NCBI RefSeq assembly: GCF_013393185.1
Contig: NZ_QJQX01000018.1
Location: 62,001 to 126,000, forward strand
Reading direction: 5' to 3'
DNA length: 64,000 nucleotides
DNA from: Sphingobium lactosutens
GTDB taxonomy: Bacteria; Pseudomonadota; Alphaproteobacteria; Sphingomonadales; Sphingomonadaceae
The stretch's first letter is position 1. Each line of letters opens with the position of its first letter. Below are positions 7,645 to 16,774 of the stretch, one piece after another. A program made the position numbers and the translations under genes. The notes beneath the pieces were generated by a model. The model had not been told where the DNA came from. It saw nothing but the letters and a program-made list of their open reading frames with translations, and ran no database searches.

Positions 7645-9798
7645 ATGTCTCTCACGACCAAGATTCTTTTCCGTCACTCACTATCGTCGACTTTGGCCCT
7701 CATTCTATTCGGCTCCGCCAATGCCCGTGCGCAGGCGCCTGTGGACGATACCAGCGCGGATTCCATCGTGGTCACGGGTCAGACCGAGACGACCGGTCTC
7801 AGCCTGTCGTCCCGTGAAACGCCACAATCCGTCACCGTCATCGACAGCGTCCGCATGCAGGAACAGGGGCTTTACGATATCTCCGAAGTGATGGAGCAGA
7901 TCGTCGGCATCCAGTCCAACCGCTCCAGCGCGCTTGGCACGGACGGCACCAAATATGCCGCGCGCGGTTTCGCCGTGCAGAATTATCTGGTCGATGGCGT
8001 TGCACGCCCGAGCAACATCTACGGCTTCACCGAGGACACCGCCGACCTCATTGCCTATGAGCGGATCGAGGTGATCCGTGGATCGGCCGGCATGATGACC
8101 GGCACCGGCCAGCCTTCCGCGGCGATCAACATGATCCGCAAGCGTCCGGGCGCCGAGATGCGCGCCAGCATCTCCGCCACGGCAGGATCGTGGAACATGT
8201 ACCGGATCGAGGGTGATGTCGGCGGCGCGCTGACATCGGACGGGCATGTTCGCGCTCGCGTCGCGGGCGCCTGGCAGGATAATGACACGTTCATCGACCG
8301 CGAACATGCCAAGCGCCAGGCAGTTTACGGCGTGGTCGAGGCCGATCTGACGCCGGACACGCTGCTGACCGCCGGGATCGAATATCAGAATTTCCGGAAC
8401 AAGGGCGCATCGCGCGGCGGCGTGCCGCTCTATTATACCGATGGTACGGAAACGGACTTCAAGCGATCGACCAATGGTGGCGCCGACTGGTCCGATTTCA
8501 GCAGGAAGAGCCTGAACCTCTTCGCCTCGCTCGCCCATGATTTCGATCCGAACTGGCACTTGCAGATCGACGCCGAACACAAATCCGGTTCCTATGACGA
8601 AACCATCGGCTATTTCTTCGGCACGGCGATCGACAAGCAGACCGGACTTGGTGGTACGCTCTATTCCGCTCGCTGGGCATCCGACCTGACGCTTACCGGA
8701 GTCTATGCGAACCTGCGCGGCAGTTTCGAGGCGCTGGGGCAGGAACAGCATGTCGCGCTGACGCTGAGCCATGCGCAGTTCGACGACGACCAGACGACCT
8801 ATCCGGGCTGGTGGTATCGCGGCGACTATGCGCGGTCGATCAATGCGCTTGAATTTTTCGAGACCGGCAGCACGCTCAAGCCCGATCTGACGACGTCCGA
8901 CGGCCGCTCCGGCAATCGGGTCAAGACCAGCGCCGCCGCCGGCGTCGTGCGCCTGAAGCCCATTTCGCCGCTTTCAGTGATAGCGGGTGGACGCCTGACC
9001 TGGTGGAAGCAGGACAGCTATTCGCTCGACAGCGCCGGCGCCAGGGAGTGGACCCCGGCCCTTAATGAAAAGGCGGTGTTCACACCTTATGCCGGCATCG
9101 TCCTGGACTTCACCAAGACCATTTCCGCCTATGTCAGCTATGCCAGCGTCTTCGAACCGCAGACGAACCGCACGGTGGATGGCGATATGCTCGCCCCGCT
9201 GGAAGGCAATACATATGAAGCCGGCCTCAAGGCGGACTTTCTCGAAGGCCGGTTGAGCGCCAGCGCCGCGGTGTTCCGCATGAAGCAGGACAATTATGCC
9301 CTGGCGGATGGCGCGGGTATCTTCGCACCGGATGGAAGCGCCGCCTATCACGCGGTGTCAGGCATGAAGTCGTCCGGCTTCGAAGTGGAAGTCAATGGCG
9401 AGATCCTGCCCGGCTGGCGTGTCGCGGGCGGCTTTGCCAATGCGCGCGCAGAGGATCGCGACGGCGTGCGCCAGCTTCCGCAGATCGCGAAGAACAGCTT
9501 CAAGATGTTCACCTCCTACAAGCTGCCGGGCGAACTGGACGGACTGACTCTGGGCGGCAATCTGCGTTGGCAGGGCAGGACGACCGCCGATGGCGAAGGC
9601 CCCAACGGCGAAATCTACACGCAGGGCAGCCTGGCGATCGTGGACCTGATGGCCAATTATCGCTTCTCGGATCGGCTGTCGCTGGCGGTTCATGCGGACA
9701 ATATCTTCGACAAGACCTATTATTCGGGCCTGGCCATCGGCAGTTCCCGCTACGGAACGCCGCGCGCCTTCACGGTCACGCTGCGCGGCGCCTTGTGA
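7645..9798 (+). CDS. TonB-dependent siderophore receptor (no STN domain)
   Basis: An outer-membrane ferric-siderophore receptor of 717 residues. A signal peptide ends near SANARAQA; a TonB-box-like DSIVVTG follows, then the plug (SRETPQSVTVIDSVRMQEQG; YERIEVIRGSAGMMTGTGQPSAAINMIRKRPG) and a barrel ending in RAFTVTLRGAL. It lacks the STN domain, so it probably does not signal through FecR. It diverges from fecI and shares with it a 242-base region carrying two Fur-like sites. The start is ATG at 7645 after a GGGGGTG ribosome-site-like stretch. The ligand is unknown. Confidence 0.92.
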   Translation: MSLTTKILFRHSLSSTLALILFGSANARAQAPVDDTSADSIVVTGQTETTGLSLSSRETPQSVTVIDSVRMQEQGLYDISEVMEQIVGIQSNRSSALGTDGTKYAARGFAVQNYLVDGVARPSNIYGFTEDTADLIAYERIEVIRGSAGMMTGTGQPSAAINMIRKRPGAEMRASISATAGSWNMYRIEGDVGGALTSDGHVRARVAGAWQDNDTFIDREHAKRQAVYGVVEADLTPDTLLTAGIEYQNFRNKGASRGGVPLYYTDGTETDFKRSTNGGADWSDFSRKSLNLFASLAHDFDPNWHLQIDAEHKSGSYDETIGYFFGTAIDKQTGLGGTLYSARWASDLTLTGVYANLRGSFEALGQEQHVALTLSHAQFDDDQTTYPGWWYRGDYARSINALEFFETGSTLKPDLTTSDGRSGNRVKTSAAAGVVRLKPISPLSVIAGGRLTWWKQDSYSLDSAGAREWTPALNEKAVFTPYAGIVLDFTKTISAYVSYASVFEPQTNRTVDGDMLAPLEGNTYEAGLKADFLEGRLSASAAVFRMKQDNYALADGAGIFAPDGSAAYHAVSGMKSSGFEVEVNGEILPGWRVAGGFANARAEDRDGVRQLPQIAKNSFKMFTSYKLPGELDGLTLGGNLRWQGRTTADGEGPNGEIYTQGSLAIVDLMANYRFSDRLSLAVHADNIFDKTYYSGLAIGSSRYGTPRAFTVTLRGAL

Positions 9799-9886
9799 TG
9801 GCGGATGGAAAGACGTGACCGCGGCCAACGCCCATGTCGACCGTTCATGGCTGCGCCTGCACGACTTCGGATAAGTTGTTCGGCGA

Positions 9887-11899
9887 TCAGAGCTGAGACA
9901 GGATCTTGGCGAGGTCGCTCTGTTTGAAAGGCTTGGTCAGCCGGGGCAGATCCGCAGCGATGCCCTGGCTTTCCGCATATCCCGACACGATCAGGACATG
10001 GGTGGTCGGGTGCTTCGCCCGCACCTGGATGGCAAGGTCCGTCCCCGTGATCCCCGGCATGAGATGGTCGGTGACGAGCAGGTCGATCGCCTCGGTTTCT
10101 TCCAGCAGATGGAGCGCCTCTTCCGCCGACCTGGCTTCGATGACATGATAGCCAAGCTCGCCCAGCATGTGCGCGGTGCTCTCCCGCACCAGTTCCTCGT
10201 CATCGACGACCATCACCGTTCCTCTGTCCGCGGTGATCGGTTCGATATCCGGCCCGGCCGGCGGCTGGTCCGGCGCCTCTTCCGTCACGGGGAGCCACAG
10301 GTGGATGGCGGTTCCGCGGCCTGGCGCACTGTCGATCGTCATGGCGCCTTCCAGCTGGGCGGCGAGGCCATGAACCATCGACAGGCCAAGGCCGGTGCCC
10401 TGGCCAATGCCCTTCGTCGTGAAAAAGGGCTCGATCGCTTTCGCGATCGTGACCGAATCCATGCCGATGCCGGTGTCCGTCACGGACAGATGGATATATT
10501 TGCCGGCCCGCAAACCGGACTTTTCCGGGTCTGCCATGTCCGTGCATGCCACGCCGATCGTCAATGCTCCGCCGTCGGGCATCGCATCGCGGGCATTGAC
10601 CGTCAGGTTCAGCAGCGCCATCTCGATCTGGTTGGCATCGGCATTGGCGCGCGGCAGGTCCGGGGCGAGATCCAGCTTCAGCCGGATCCGGGGACCGCAG
10701 GTGCTGGCGATGAGGTCTGCCATATTCCCGACCAGATTGCCGATGTCGATCGCCGTCGCCTGCAATGGCTGCCGCCGCGCAAAGGCCAGGAGACGCTGGA
10801 CCAGCATGCGCGCCCGCTCCGCCGACTGCACGGCGCCTTCGATCAGCCTTTGTTCGCGATCGCCGCCGATGCCGCGGCGCTGCAACAGGTCGAGGCTCCC
10901 GACGATCGGTGTCAGCAGATTGTTGAAGTCGTGCGCGACGCCGCCGGTCAATTGCCCCATCGCCTCCAGCTTCTGCGATTGCCGCAATGCTTCCTGCGCC
11001 TGTTCGAGCGCGCGCGTCCGTTCCTTCACGCGCTGTTCCAGAGTCTCGTTGAGTGCGCGCAGATTTTCCTCGCTCCTGCGCAACGCCAGTTCGACCCGGC
11101 GACGATCGGAAATGTCGTTGAACAATATGGCCACCCGCCTGGCTTCCGGCTCGCCGACCCGGAAGGCATAGACATCATACCAGATCTTTCCGAGCGCCTC
11201 GGCCTGCTGTTCAAATCGAACACGCTCCCCGGTCGTCGCGACCTTGCCGTAGATGTCGAACCAATGCTGCTCATGCCCTAGCGCGATCGATCGCATCGAT
11301 CGGCCCACGACATCCTGCAGGCCGGTCTGCCGTTCGAACGCCGGATTGGCTTCCACGAAGACATAGTCGGCCGGTCCCCCCCGGTCGTCGAATATCATTT
11401 CGACGATGCAGAATCCGGCGTCGATCGATTCGAACAGCGAGCGATAGCGTTCCGCCCCCCGGTGCAGTTCTTCCAGCCGGGCGCGCGCCTCATATTGGCG
11501 TCGCCGTCCGCGCAATGCGGACCGTGCCAGGCTGACCAGGGTCGTCGGATGGAAAGGCCGTTCAAGGAAGGTGACATTGCCAAGCATGTCGAGGAAGCGT
11601 TTGGCGGCCGGGTTGCGTTCGATGCCCCCGCCTCTCTGGGTCAGCAGAACGAAGGGAAAATCCGACCATTCGGGCTGCGCGTCCAGCCATTGGGCGAGGG
11701 GATGCAGATTGTCGGATCGCATCCCTTCCTCCGCCAGAAGGGCGAAGCCGGCGCCCTTCTCCAGTTCGCTCACGAGATGGCGCAGCGATGTGCAGATCGT
11801 CGAGCGAAGATCCGCCTCTTCCAGGATCGAAGCGGCGATAGCGGCATCGCGGCCGCGTGGCGCCAGGATGATCGCACGTTCGGAAAGGTGCGGGATCAC
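9887..11899 (-). CDS. Hybrid sensor histidine kinase with pseudo-receiver, PAS, HisKA, HATPase and receiver domains
   Basis: A 670-residue cytoplasmic protein. Residues 1-130 look like a receiver-like domain lacking a clear phospho-aspartate. Residues 150-265 are a PAS-type sensor, then a coiled coil (270-310). HisKA carries the phospho-His at about residue 323 (GGVAHDFNN); HATPase shows NLTVNARDAM, DTGIGMD, PFFTTK and GQGTGLGLS. The C-terminal receiver has VVDDEE, phospho-Asp at about 611 (VTDHLMPG) and Lys at about 656 (LTKPFK). The GTG start overlaps the stop of the KaiC-like gene (GTGA), so the two are made together and probably act together. The signal is unknown. No membrane helix is seen. 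Confidence 0.92.
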   Translation of the reverse strand: MIPHLSERAIILAPRGRDAAIAASILEEADLRSTICTSLRHLVSELEKGAGFALLAEEGMRSDNLHPLAQWLDAQPEWSDFPFVLLTQRGGGIERNPAAKRFLDMLGNVTFLERPFHPTTLVSLARSALRGRRRQYEARARLEELHRGAERYRSLFESIDAGFCIVEMIFDDRGGPADYVFVEANPAFERQTGLQDVVGRSMRSIALGHEQHWFDIYGKVATTGERVRFEQQAEALGKIWYDVYAFRVGEPEARRVAILFNDISDRRRVELALRRSEENLRALNETLEQRVKERTRALEQAQEALRQSQKLEAMGQLTGGVAHDFNNLLTPIVGSLDLLQRRGIGGDREQRLIEGAVQSAERARMLVQRLLAFARRQPLQATAIDIGNLVGNMADLIASTCGPRIRLKLDLAPDLPRANADANQIEMALLNLTVNARDAMPDGGALTIGVACTDMADPEKSGLRAGKYIHLSVTDTGIGMDSVTIAKAIEPFFTTKGIGQGTGLGLSMVHGLAAQLEGAMTIDSAPGRGTAIHLWLPVTEEAPDQPPAGPDIEPITADRGTVMVVDDEELVRESTAHMLGELGYHVIEARSAEEALHLLEETEAIDLLVTDHLMPGITGTDLAIQVRAKHPTTHVLIVSGYAESQGIAADLPRLTKPFKQSDLAKILSQL

Positions 11900-13392
11900 C
11901 TTTTCTCATCTTCGAGCAGCGAAGGGCTGCCCTGTCCGCCGGTGAAGGTCGGGACGCCGCGCAGCACCCCCTGAAAGCCGGTCAGCGGCTCGCCGAGGCG
12001 GATGCCGAACTGGCCGATCTTGAATTCCCTGATCGTGTCCTCATGCGCCCCGGTGCGCTTCTTGATGATCGACATGGCCCGGCGCACGCGGCCCGACGCC
12101 TCGAAATAGCGCAGCAGCACGACCGTATCGGCCAGATAGGTGACGTCCACCGGCGCCTTCATGTCGCCCACCAGGCCATGTTGCGCGACGGTGAGGAAAG
12201 TCGTGGCGCCCTGCCGGTTCAGATATTGCAGCAATTCGTGCATATGGAGGACCAGCGCCTTCTCTTCCGGCATCGCCGCCTGATAACCGTTCAGGCTGTC
12301 GATGATGATCGTCCTGACGCCATGTCGTTCGACACAGGTGCGGACACGCTGGGAGAACTCCCCAGGAGACAATTCGGCCGCATCGACCTGTTCGATGACC
12401 AGATTTCCCGCGTCCACCATGGCCTGCATGTCGATGCCCAGGCCCAGGGCGCGATTGAACAGCAAGCCGATTTCCTCGTCGAACACGAACATGGCCGCGC
12501 GCTCGCCCCGTGCAATGGCCGCCGCGACGAAGGTCAGGACGAGCAGCGACTTGCCGGTACCCGCCGGCCCCAGCACCAGAACGCTCGATCCACGTTCGAT
12601 GCCGCCGCCCAGCAGCGCGTCCAGTTCCGGCGACTCGCTGCGAAGCCGGTCGCGGACGAAATCGGTCTTGTGTTCGGCGGACACGAGGCGGGGAAAGACG
12701 CGGACGCCGCCGGTATCGATGACGAAGTCGTGAAACCCGCCGCGAAAGCGCCGTCCGCGATATTTGATGATCCGCATCCTGCGCCGTTCCGGGCCATACT
12801 CCGGCGAAAGCTCCTCCAGCCGGATGACGCCATGGGCAACGCTGTGAACCGTCTTGTCGAGCGTGTCGGCCGTCAGGTCATCCAGCATCAGCACCGTCGC
12901 CTTCTGGGTCGAAAAATAATGTTTGAGCGCCAATATCTGGCGCCGGTAGCGCAGCGAGCTTTGTGCGAGCAGCCGGATTTCCGACAGGCTGTCCAGCACC
13001 ACCCGGTCGGGCTTCACCTGCTCGAAGGCCTTGAAAATACGCCGTGTCGTTTCGCCCAGCTCCAGATCGGAGGAATAGAGCAGGCTCTGCTGCTGCTCTT
13101 CATCAAGCAGGCTTTCGGGTGGCACCAGTTCGAACAGGTCGATCCCGGCCAGATCCCAGCCGTGCGACAATGCGCCGTCGCGCATCTCGTCCTCGGTTTC
13201 CGACAAGGTGACGTAGAGGCATGTCTCACCCCGCGCCGCGCCTTCCATCAGAAATTGTGTCGCTATGGTGGTCTTGCCCGTACCAGGGCTTCCTTCGAGC
13301 AGAAAGACTCTGCCGCGCGTCAATCCGCCCACCAATATGTCATCGAGTCCGGAAACGCCGGTCAAGGCAAGCTCAGTAGAGGCGTTCGTCAC
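11896..13392 (-). CDS. KaiC-like double-domain RecA/RAD55 ATPase
   Basis: A 498-residue protein with two KaiC/RadA-like ATPase domains. Walker A motifs are GSPGTGKT (about residues 34-41) and GPAGTGKS (about 275-282); the catalytic acidic pairs follow at LSETEDE and FDEE, and Walker B-like strands at RVVLDSLSE and RTIIIDSLNG. The length and two-domain plan match KaiC, but there is no kaiA or kaiB nearby. Stand-alone KaiC-like proteins paired with histidine kinases are known in proteobacteria and are thought to act in stress or output signalling rather than a clock. Start is GTG at 13392. A circadian role should not be assumed. Confidence 0.88.
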   Translation of the reverse strand: MTNASTELALTGVSGLDDILVGGLTRGRVFLLEGSPGTGKTTIATQFLMEGAARGETCLYVTLSETEDEMRDGALSHGWDLAGIDLFELVPPESLLDEEQQQSLLYSSDLELGETTRRIFKAFEQVKPDRVVLDSLSEIRLLAQSSLRYRRQILALKHYFSTQKATVLMLDDLTADTLDKTVHSVAHGVIRLEELSPEYGPERRRMRIIKYRGRRFRGGFHDFVIDTGGVRVFPRLVSAEHKTDFVRDRLRSESPELDALLGGGIERGSSVLVLGPAGTGKSLLVLTFVAAAIARGERAAMFVFDEEIGLLFNRALGLGIDMQAMVDAGNLVIEQVDAAELSPGEFSQRVRTCVERHGVRTIIIDSLNGYQAAMPEEKALVLHMHELLQYLNRQGATTFLTVAQHGLVGDMKAPVDVTYLADTVVLLRYFEASGRVRRAMSIIKKRTGAHEDTIREFKIGQFGIRLGEPLTGFQGVLRGVPTFTGGQGSPSLLEDEKR

Positions 13393-13689
13393 ATTCTGAT
13401 CCCATGCAGCAAGATATTCTCACTGACTAGCACAGCAACGACGCCGGCCAATGCCCGGATAAACTGATCCAGATCAGGGGCGGTTCCGTGGTCTGTCATG
13501 GTTTTTTGCCGTTACCTCCGGTCTTTGCTCATGATTTGCAGCAATATGATGTCTGACGATCAGCCGGCCTTCCGCTGTCACCATTTAGGGGGCGGGATTG
13601 GCCTGGGACTGACCATGCACCATTGCCTGCACGCCATCTTTTGTTCAATTTCCTGCTTCACGATCAAAGAAGACAATCGGCAGGACCAT
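13393..13689. other. Divergent intergenic region, no gene recognised
   Basis: A 297-base gap between the KaiC-like gene (minus) and the repeat protein (plus). The plus frame stays open back to 13498, but that stretch is Cys/His-rich and uncharacteristic, while an AGGA ribosome site supports the ATG at 13690. Promoters for both sides should lie here; none stands out. Confidence 0.5.
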
Positions 13690-15825
13690 ATGGGCTATCG
13701 CATCGCATTTCGTCGCAAACATCCGATAGCTGTGATGGTTGCGACGGTCGTGCTGTCCGGCGTTGGACTGGGCGGGGCGTTATGGGCCTGCGCTGACTCA
13801 TCCTGTTCGCCGTCCTGGCAGCTGGCGTCGCCCGACTATGACTGCGGGGGACGGGCGGCCATCAATCCGGGCAACGATACGCGGATCAATCTGCTGCTGC
13901 TGATGCGCAGCCTTGGCCCTGTAGAGGAAAAACCCGCTGTTGAGACCATGGATGTGAACGATCCGCAGTTCGGACAGTCCTTCATGACATGGCCGGGCCT
14001 GCGCGCCGCCTATTGGCCTCAACCGGCCGTGACCGGCCAGCGGGAAGAGAATGCCCCGGCCTGCGCATTGTCATCCGACGCAGGACCGGTCTTTGACGCG
14101 GCGCTCGCCGCCGAGCCGGGCCTCTCAGAGGCAGAGCGCGCCGGCCTACGCCGGCTTCGCGCACGGACGGGCTGCGGCGAGGTGAACTGGACCGATATTG
14201 CCGTCTCCAGCAAGCCGGGCCGCGAATATCTGGCCTATCTCAAGGCCGCCGACGCGTTCCACCGGGGCGACTGGCCGGCCGCGAGACAAGGCTTTGCCCC
14301 GCTGGCGCGCGCCCGTAGCCGCTGGGTGGCGGAAACCGCACAATATATGCCGATCCGCATCGGCCTGCGCGCCGCTGTTGCGCAAGCGGTGAATGAATAT
14401 GGCGATTTTGCCGGGCCGGAAAAAGTCGACCGCGCCGCCCTCGCCGAGGCGCGCGATGCCATCGCTGCCTATCTCAAAGCCTATCCCAGGGGGCATTATG
14501 CGGCATCGGCGCAGGGGCTGACGCGGCGCGTGGCATGGCTGAGCGGGGACATGGCGGCCCTTGCCCGCCGTTATGAGAAACTCCTCGCAACGACGCCGGG
14601 CCATGACGAGGCAGCCGCCGATCTTGCCGAGGAAATCGACATCAAGCTGCTGGAACGGCAGGATGCGGGCGCGATCATCGATGGACTGGGCGATGCGCCG
14701 TTGTTGCTGGCGGTCGCCGACCTCAAACGGATGCGGGCGCAGGACGCCAAGCCCGCCCTGTCCGCCAATATGCTCGCAGCGCAAAAGGGGCAGTTCGCCG
14801 CGCATCCCGATCTATACGGGCTGCTTCTGGCGACCCGTGCTTATTATGCAGGGGAAGATCCAAAGGCGATCCTGACCCTTCTGCCCGACGCGGCGCGGCA
14901 AAAGCGGTTCACGCCGCTTGGCTTCAGCCGCCAGATGCTGCGCGGCATGGCGCTGGGCCAGGCGCGCGATCCCAATGAGGCGGGCTTCTGGCGCGACTTG
15001 CTGGGCGGGGCCAGCCCGCTTTATGAACGACCGCTCGTCGAGTTGGGGCTGGCCATTCGCTGGCAGCGCGACGGGCGGCTGGATCAGGTCTTCGCGCCGG
15101 GATCACCCATTACCGACAGCAGCACGCGCCGGATATTGCTGCAAACCGTCGCAACCCCGGTCATCTTGCGCGGCAGCGCGAAAGACGCTTCCCGCCCGTC
15201 GCATGAGCGCGACGTGGCCCGCTTCACCCTGCTCTACAAGGATCTGACCAGGGGAAGTTTTGCCGATTTCGCCGCCGATCTTGCCTTGGTTCCCGCCAAT
15301 GCGGACGGGGAAGGCGGGCTATGGGACTTCGCCTATCAGGACAAGATTCCCGTCGGCCTGTTCCGCAAGGGCAAATGGTCCGACGGCTTTGCTTGCCCGG
15401 CCATAGCCCAGACCGCTGCCATGCTCGCCCGCTCTCCGGCCGATCGCAGGGCGAAGCTGTGCCTGGGCGATTTTTATCGCCTGAACGGGTTTGACGGGTT
15501 CGGCCTGTTCAAGGCGGACAAGGACAGGGTGTCGCTGGGAAATGTCCCCGATGGATTCCCCGGTCGGTCTACGTCGCGCTCGGATATCTACTCGGCGATC
15601 ATCGCCGACAGGAACGCCGCGGCCGAAGAGCGCGCCTATGCCCTGTATCGCGCGGTCATGTGTTATGCGCCATCAGGCTATAATGGTTGCAGCGGCCCCA
15701 ATCTCACCTTCGAAGAGATGGAAGCGGCGCAAGCGCCCAAAGCCGATCGCAAGGCATGGTTCACCGAATTGAAACAGCGCTATCCCGACAGCCGCTGGGC
15801 CAAGTCGCTGCGCTATTACTGGTGA
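13690..15825 (+). CDS. Secreted or membrane-anchored helical-repeat protein, coupled to DUF3142 gene
   Basis: A protein of about 711 residues. The N-terminus MGYRIAFRRKHPIAVMVATVVLSGVGLGGALWAC reads as a signal peptide or anchor; LWAC could be a weak lipobox. After it comes DSSCSPSWQLASPDYDCGG, then a long Ala/Leu-rich region with repeated helical pairs, e.g. YLAYLKAADAFHRGDWPAARQGFAPLARA, resembling TPR or YfiO-like repeats. The function is unknown. The stop overlaps the GTG start of the DUF3142 lipoprotein (GTGA), so the two form an operon and probably an envelope pair. ATG at 13690 is chosen for its ribosome site and the signal-like start. Confidence 0.75.
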   Translation: MGYRIAFRRKHPIAVMVATVVLSGVGLGGALWACADSSCSPSWQLASPDYDCGGRAAINPGNDTRINLLLLMRSLGPVEEKPAVETMDVNDPQFGQSFMTWPGLRAAYWPQPAVTGQREENAPACALSSDAGPVFDAALAAEPGLSEAERAGLRRLRARTGCGEVNWTDIAVSSKPGREYLAYLKAADAFHRGDWPAARQGFAPLARARSRWVAETAQYMPIRIGLRAAVAQAVNEYGDFAGPEKVDRAALAEARDAIAAYLKAYPRGHYAASAQGLTRRVAWLSGDMAALARRYEKLLATTPGHDEAAADLAEEIDIKLLERQDAGAIIDGLGDAPLLLAVADLKRMRAQDAKPALSANMLAAQKGQFAAHPDLYGLLLATRAYYAGEDPKAILTLLPDAARQKRFTPLGFSRQMLRGMALGQARDPNEAGFWRDLLGGASPLYERPLVELGLAIRWQRDGRLDQVFAPGSPITDSSTRRILLQTVATPVILRGSAKDASRPSHERDVARFTLLYKDLTRGSFADFAADLALVPANADGEGGLWDFAYQDKIPVGLFRKGKWSDGFACPAIAQTAAMLARSPADRRAKLCLGDFYRLNGFDGFGLFKADKDRVSLGNVPDGFPGRSTSRSDIYSAIIADRNAAAEERAYALYRAVMCYAPSGYNGCSGPNLTFEEMEAAQAPKADRKAWFTELKQRYPDSRWAKSLRYYW

Positions 15826-16559
15826 AGACACGCATCCATGGATGGGGATTGGCGCTGCTGGCGTCCATGGCGCTGGCCGGTTGCCAGCGTCAGGCGGATG
15901 CGGTCGGCGTCGATCCGGCCGCCTATGAGGCCTTCTACCTGTGGCCCGGCGTCCACCCGGCCAGGGATGTGCGGCCCAGGATCGTCTATCTCCTTGATGG
16001 AGAGGTCCGGCGCGGCGGTCCGTCCCGCCTGGAACGGTTGCGCATGGGGTTGCCCCGCTTGCCGGGCAAGACCCTATGGCTGGTGGTCAGGGCGGATCGG
16101 CTGGACTGGAATGACGCGACCTATGCGGCCATTTTCGACGACCTGCGTCGCTGGCAGGAGGCCGGCAATCAGGTCGCGGGCCTCCAGGTGGATTTCGATG
16201 CGGCCACGCATGGCATCGACGGCTATGCCCGCTTCCTGCACGATCTGCGCCGGCGGCTGCCGCGCCAGTGGCGGCTGTCGATCACGGGGCTGATGGACTG
16301 GAGCGCGCATGGCGATCCGCGGGCGCTCGCGGCTCTGGCCGGGCAGATCGACGAAGTGGTGGTGCAGACCTATCAGGGGCGAACGACCATAGCGGGCTAT
16401 GAGGAGTATTTCCGGCGAATGAAGGATTTCCCGATCCCTTTCCGGGTGGCGTTGGTCGAGGGCGGGGCATGGCAGGCGCCGCCCATATTGGCCCGGCATC
16501 CCCAATTTCGAGGCTATGTCGTGTTTCTGTTGTCCAGCGTGAAATCCACGCGCGGATGA
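15822..16559 (+). CDS. DUF3142 family lipoprotein
   Basis: A 245-residue protein starting at GTG 15822, which overlaps the preceding stop. It has a signal peptide with a good lipobox, ALLASMALAGC, so it is likely lipid-anchored. The body matches the DUF3142 family as I recall it: EAFYLWPGVHPARDVRPRIVYLLDGEV, LQVDFDAATHGIDGYARFLHDLRRRLP, LSITGLMDWS and DEVVVQTYQGRTTIAGYEEY. The VQVDFDA pattern resembles a TIM-barrel glycosidase fold, but catalytic activity is not established. Its upstream partner is the repeat protein. Confidence 0.8.
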   Translation: MKTRIHGWGLALLASMALAGCQRQADAVGVDPAAYEAFYLWPGVHPARDVRPRIVYLLDGEVRRGGPSRLERLRMGLPRLPGKTLWLVVRADRLDWNDATYAAIFDDLRRWQEAGNQVAGLQVDFDAATHGIDGYARFLHDLRRRLPRQWRLSITGLMDWSAHGDPRALAALAGQIDEVVVQTYQGRTTIAGYEEYFRRMKDFPIPFRVALVEGGAWQAPPILARHPQFRGYVVFLLSSVKSTRG

Positions 16560-16632
16560 TTTCTGTCATGCGCGGCGTCAGGACGCGCTGAGGGCTGTCG
16601 AACTGCCCCCGCCAAGGCAGGCCACTGCCGAT

Positions 16633-16643
16633 GGGGGGGGGGG
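16633..16643. repeat. Homopolymer tract of eleven G
   Basis: Eleven consecutive G lie 131 bases before the ATG of the third receptor, between the DUF3142 stop and the Fur-like operator. Such a tract can slip during replication and alter promoter spacing, or it can be a sequencing length error. Confidence 0.9.
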
Positions 16644-16713
16644 AGGGCAGGGTCTCCTGTCACGAGCGAAGAGCCGTGCGCGGACGTTCTTGCGATCCTC
16701 ATGTCTCCGGATT

Positions 16714-16749
16714 TGCGATTCGGTCGCATTATCGCTACGTGCGATCGCA
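16714..16749. promoter_or_regulatory. Fur-type operator cluster before third receptor
   Basis: TGCGA-TTCGG-TCGCA (16714-16728) has the same perfect arms and five-base spacer as 7565-7579. Eleven bases on is a second, spacer-less TGCGATCGCA (16740-16749), and a half-site GTCGCA follows before the ribosome site. Dense half-sites suggest co-operative binding of an iron regulator. Confidence 0.5.
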
Positions 16750-16774
16750 AATGAGTCGCAAAAGGGGACGTGAC

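Noticed and set aside
11896..13392. A circadian clock
   Set aside because: KaiA and KaiB are absent from the window and KaiC-like proteins often have non-clock roles.
13498..13689. N-terminal extension of the repeat protein to 13498
   Set aside because: It is Cys/His-rich without a ribosome site; the ATG at 13690 has an AGGA site and a signal-like start.
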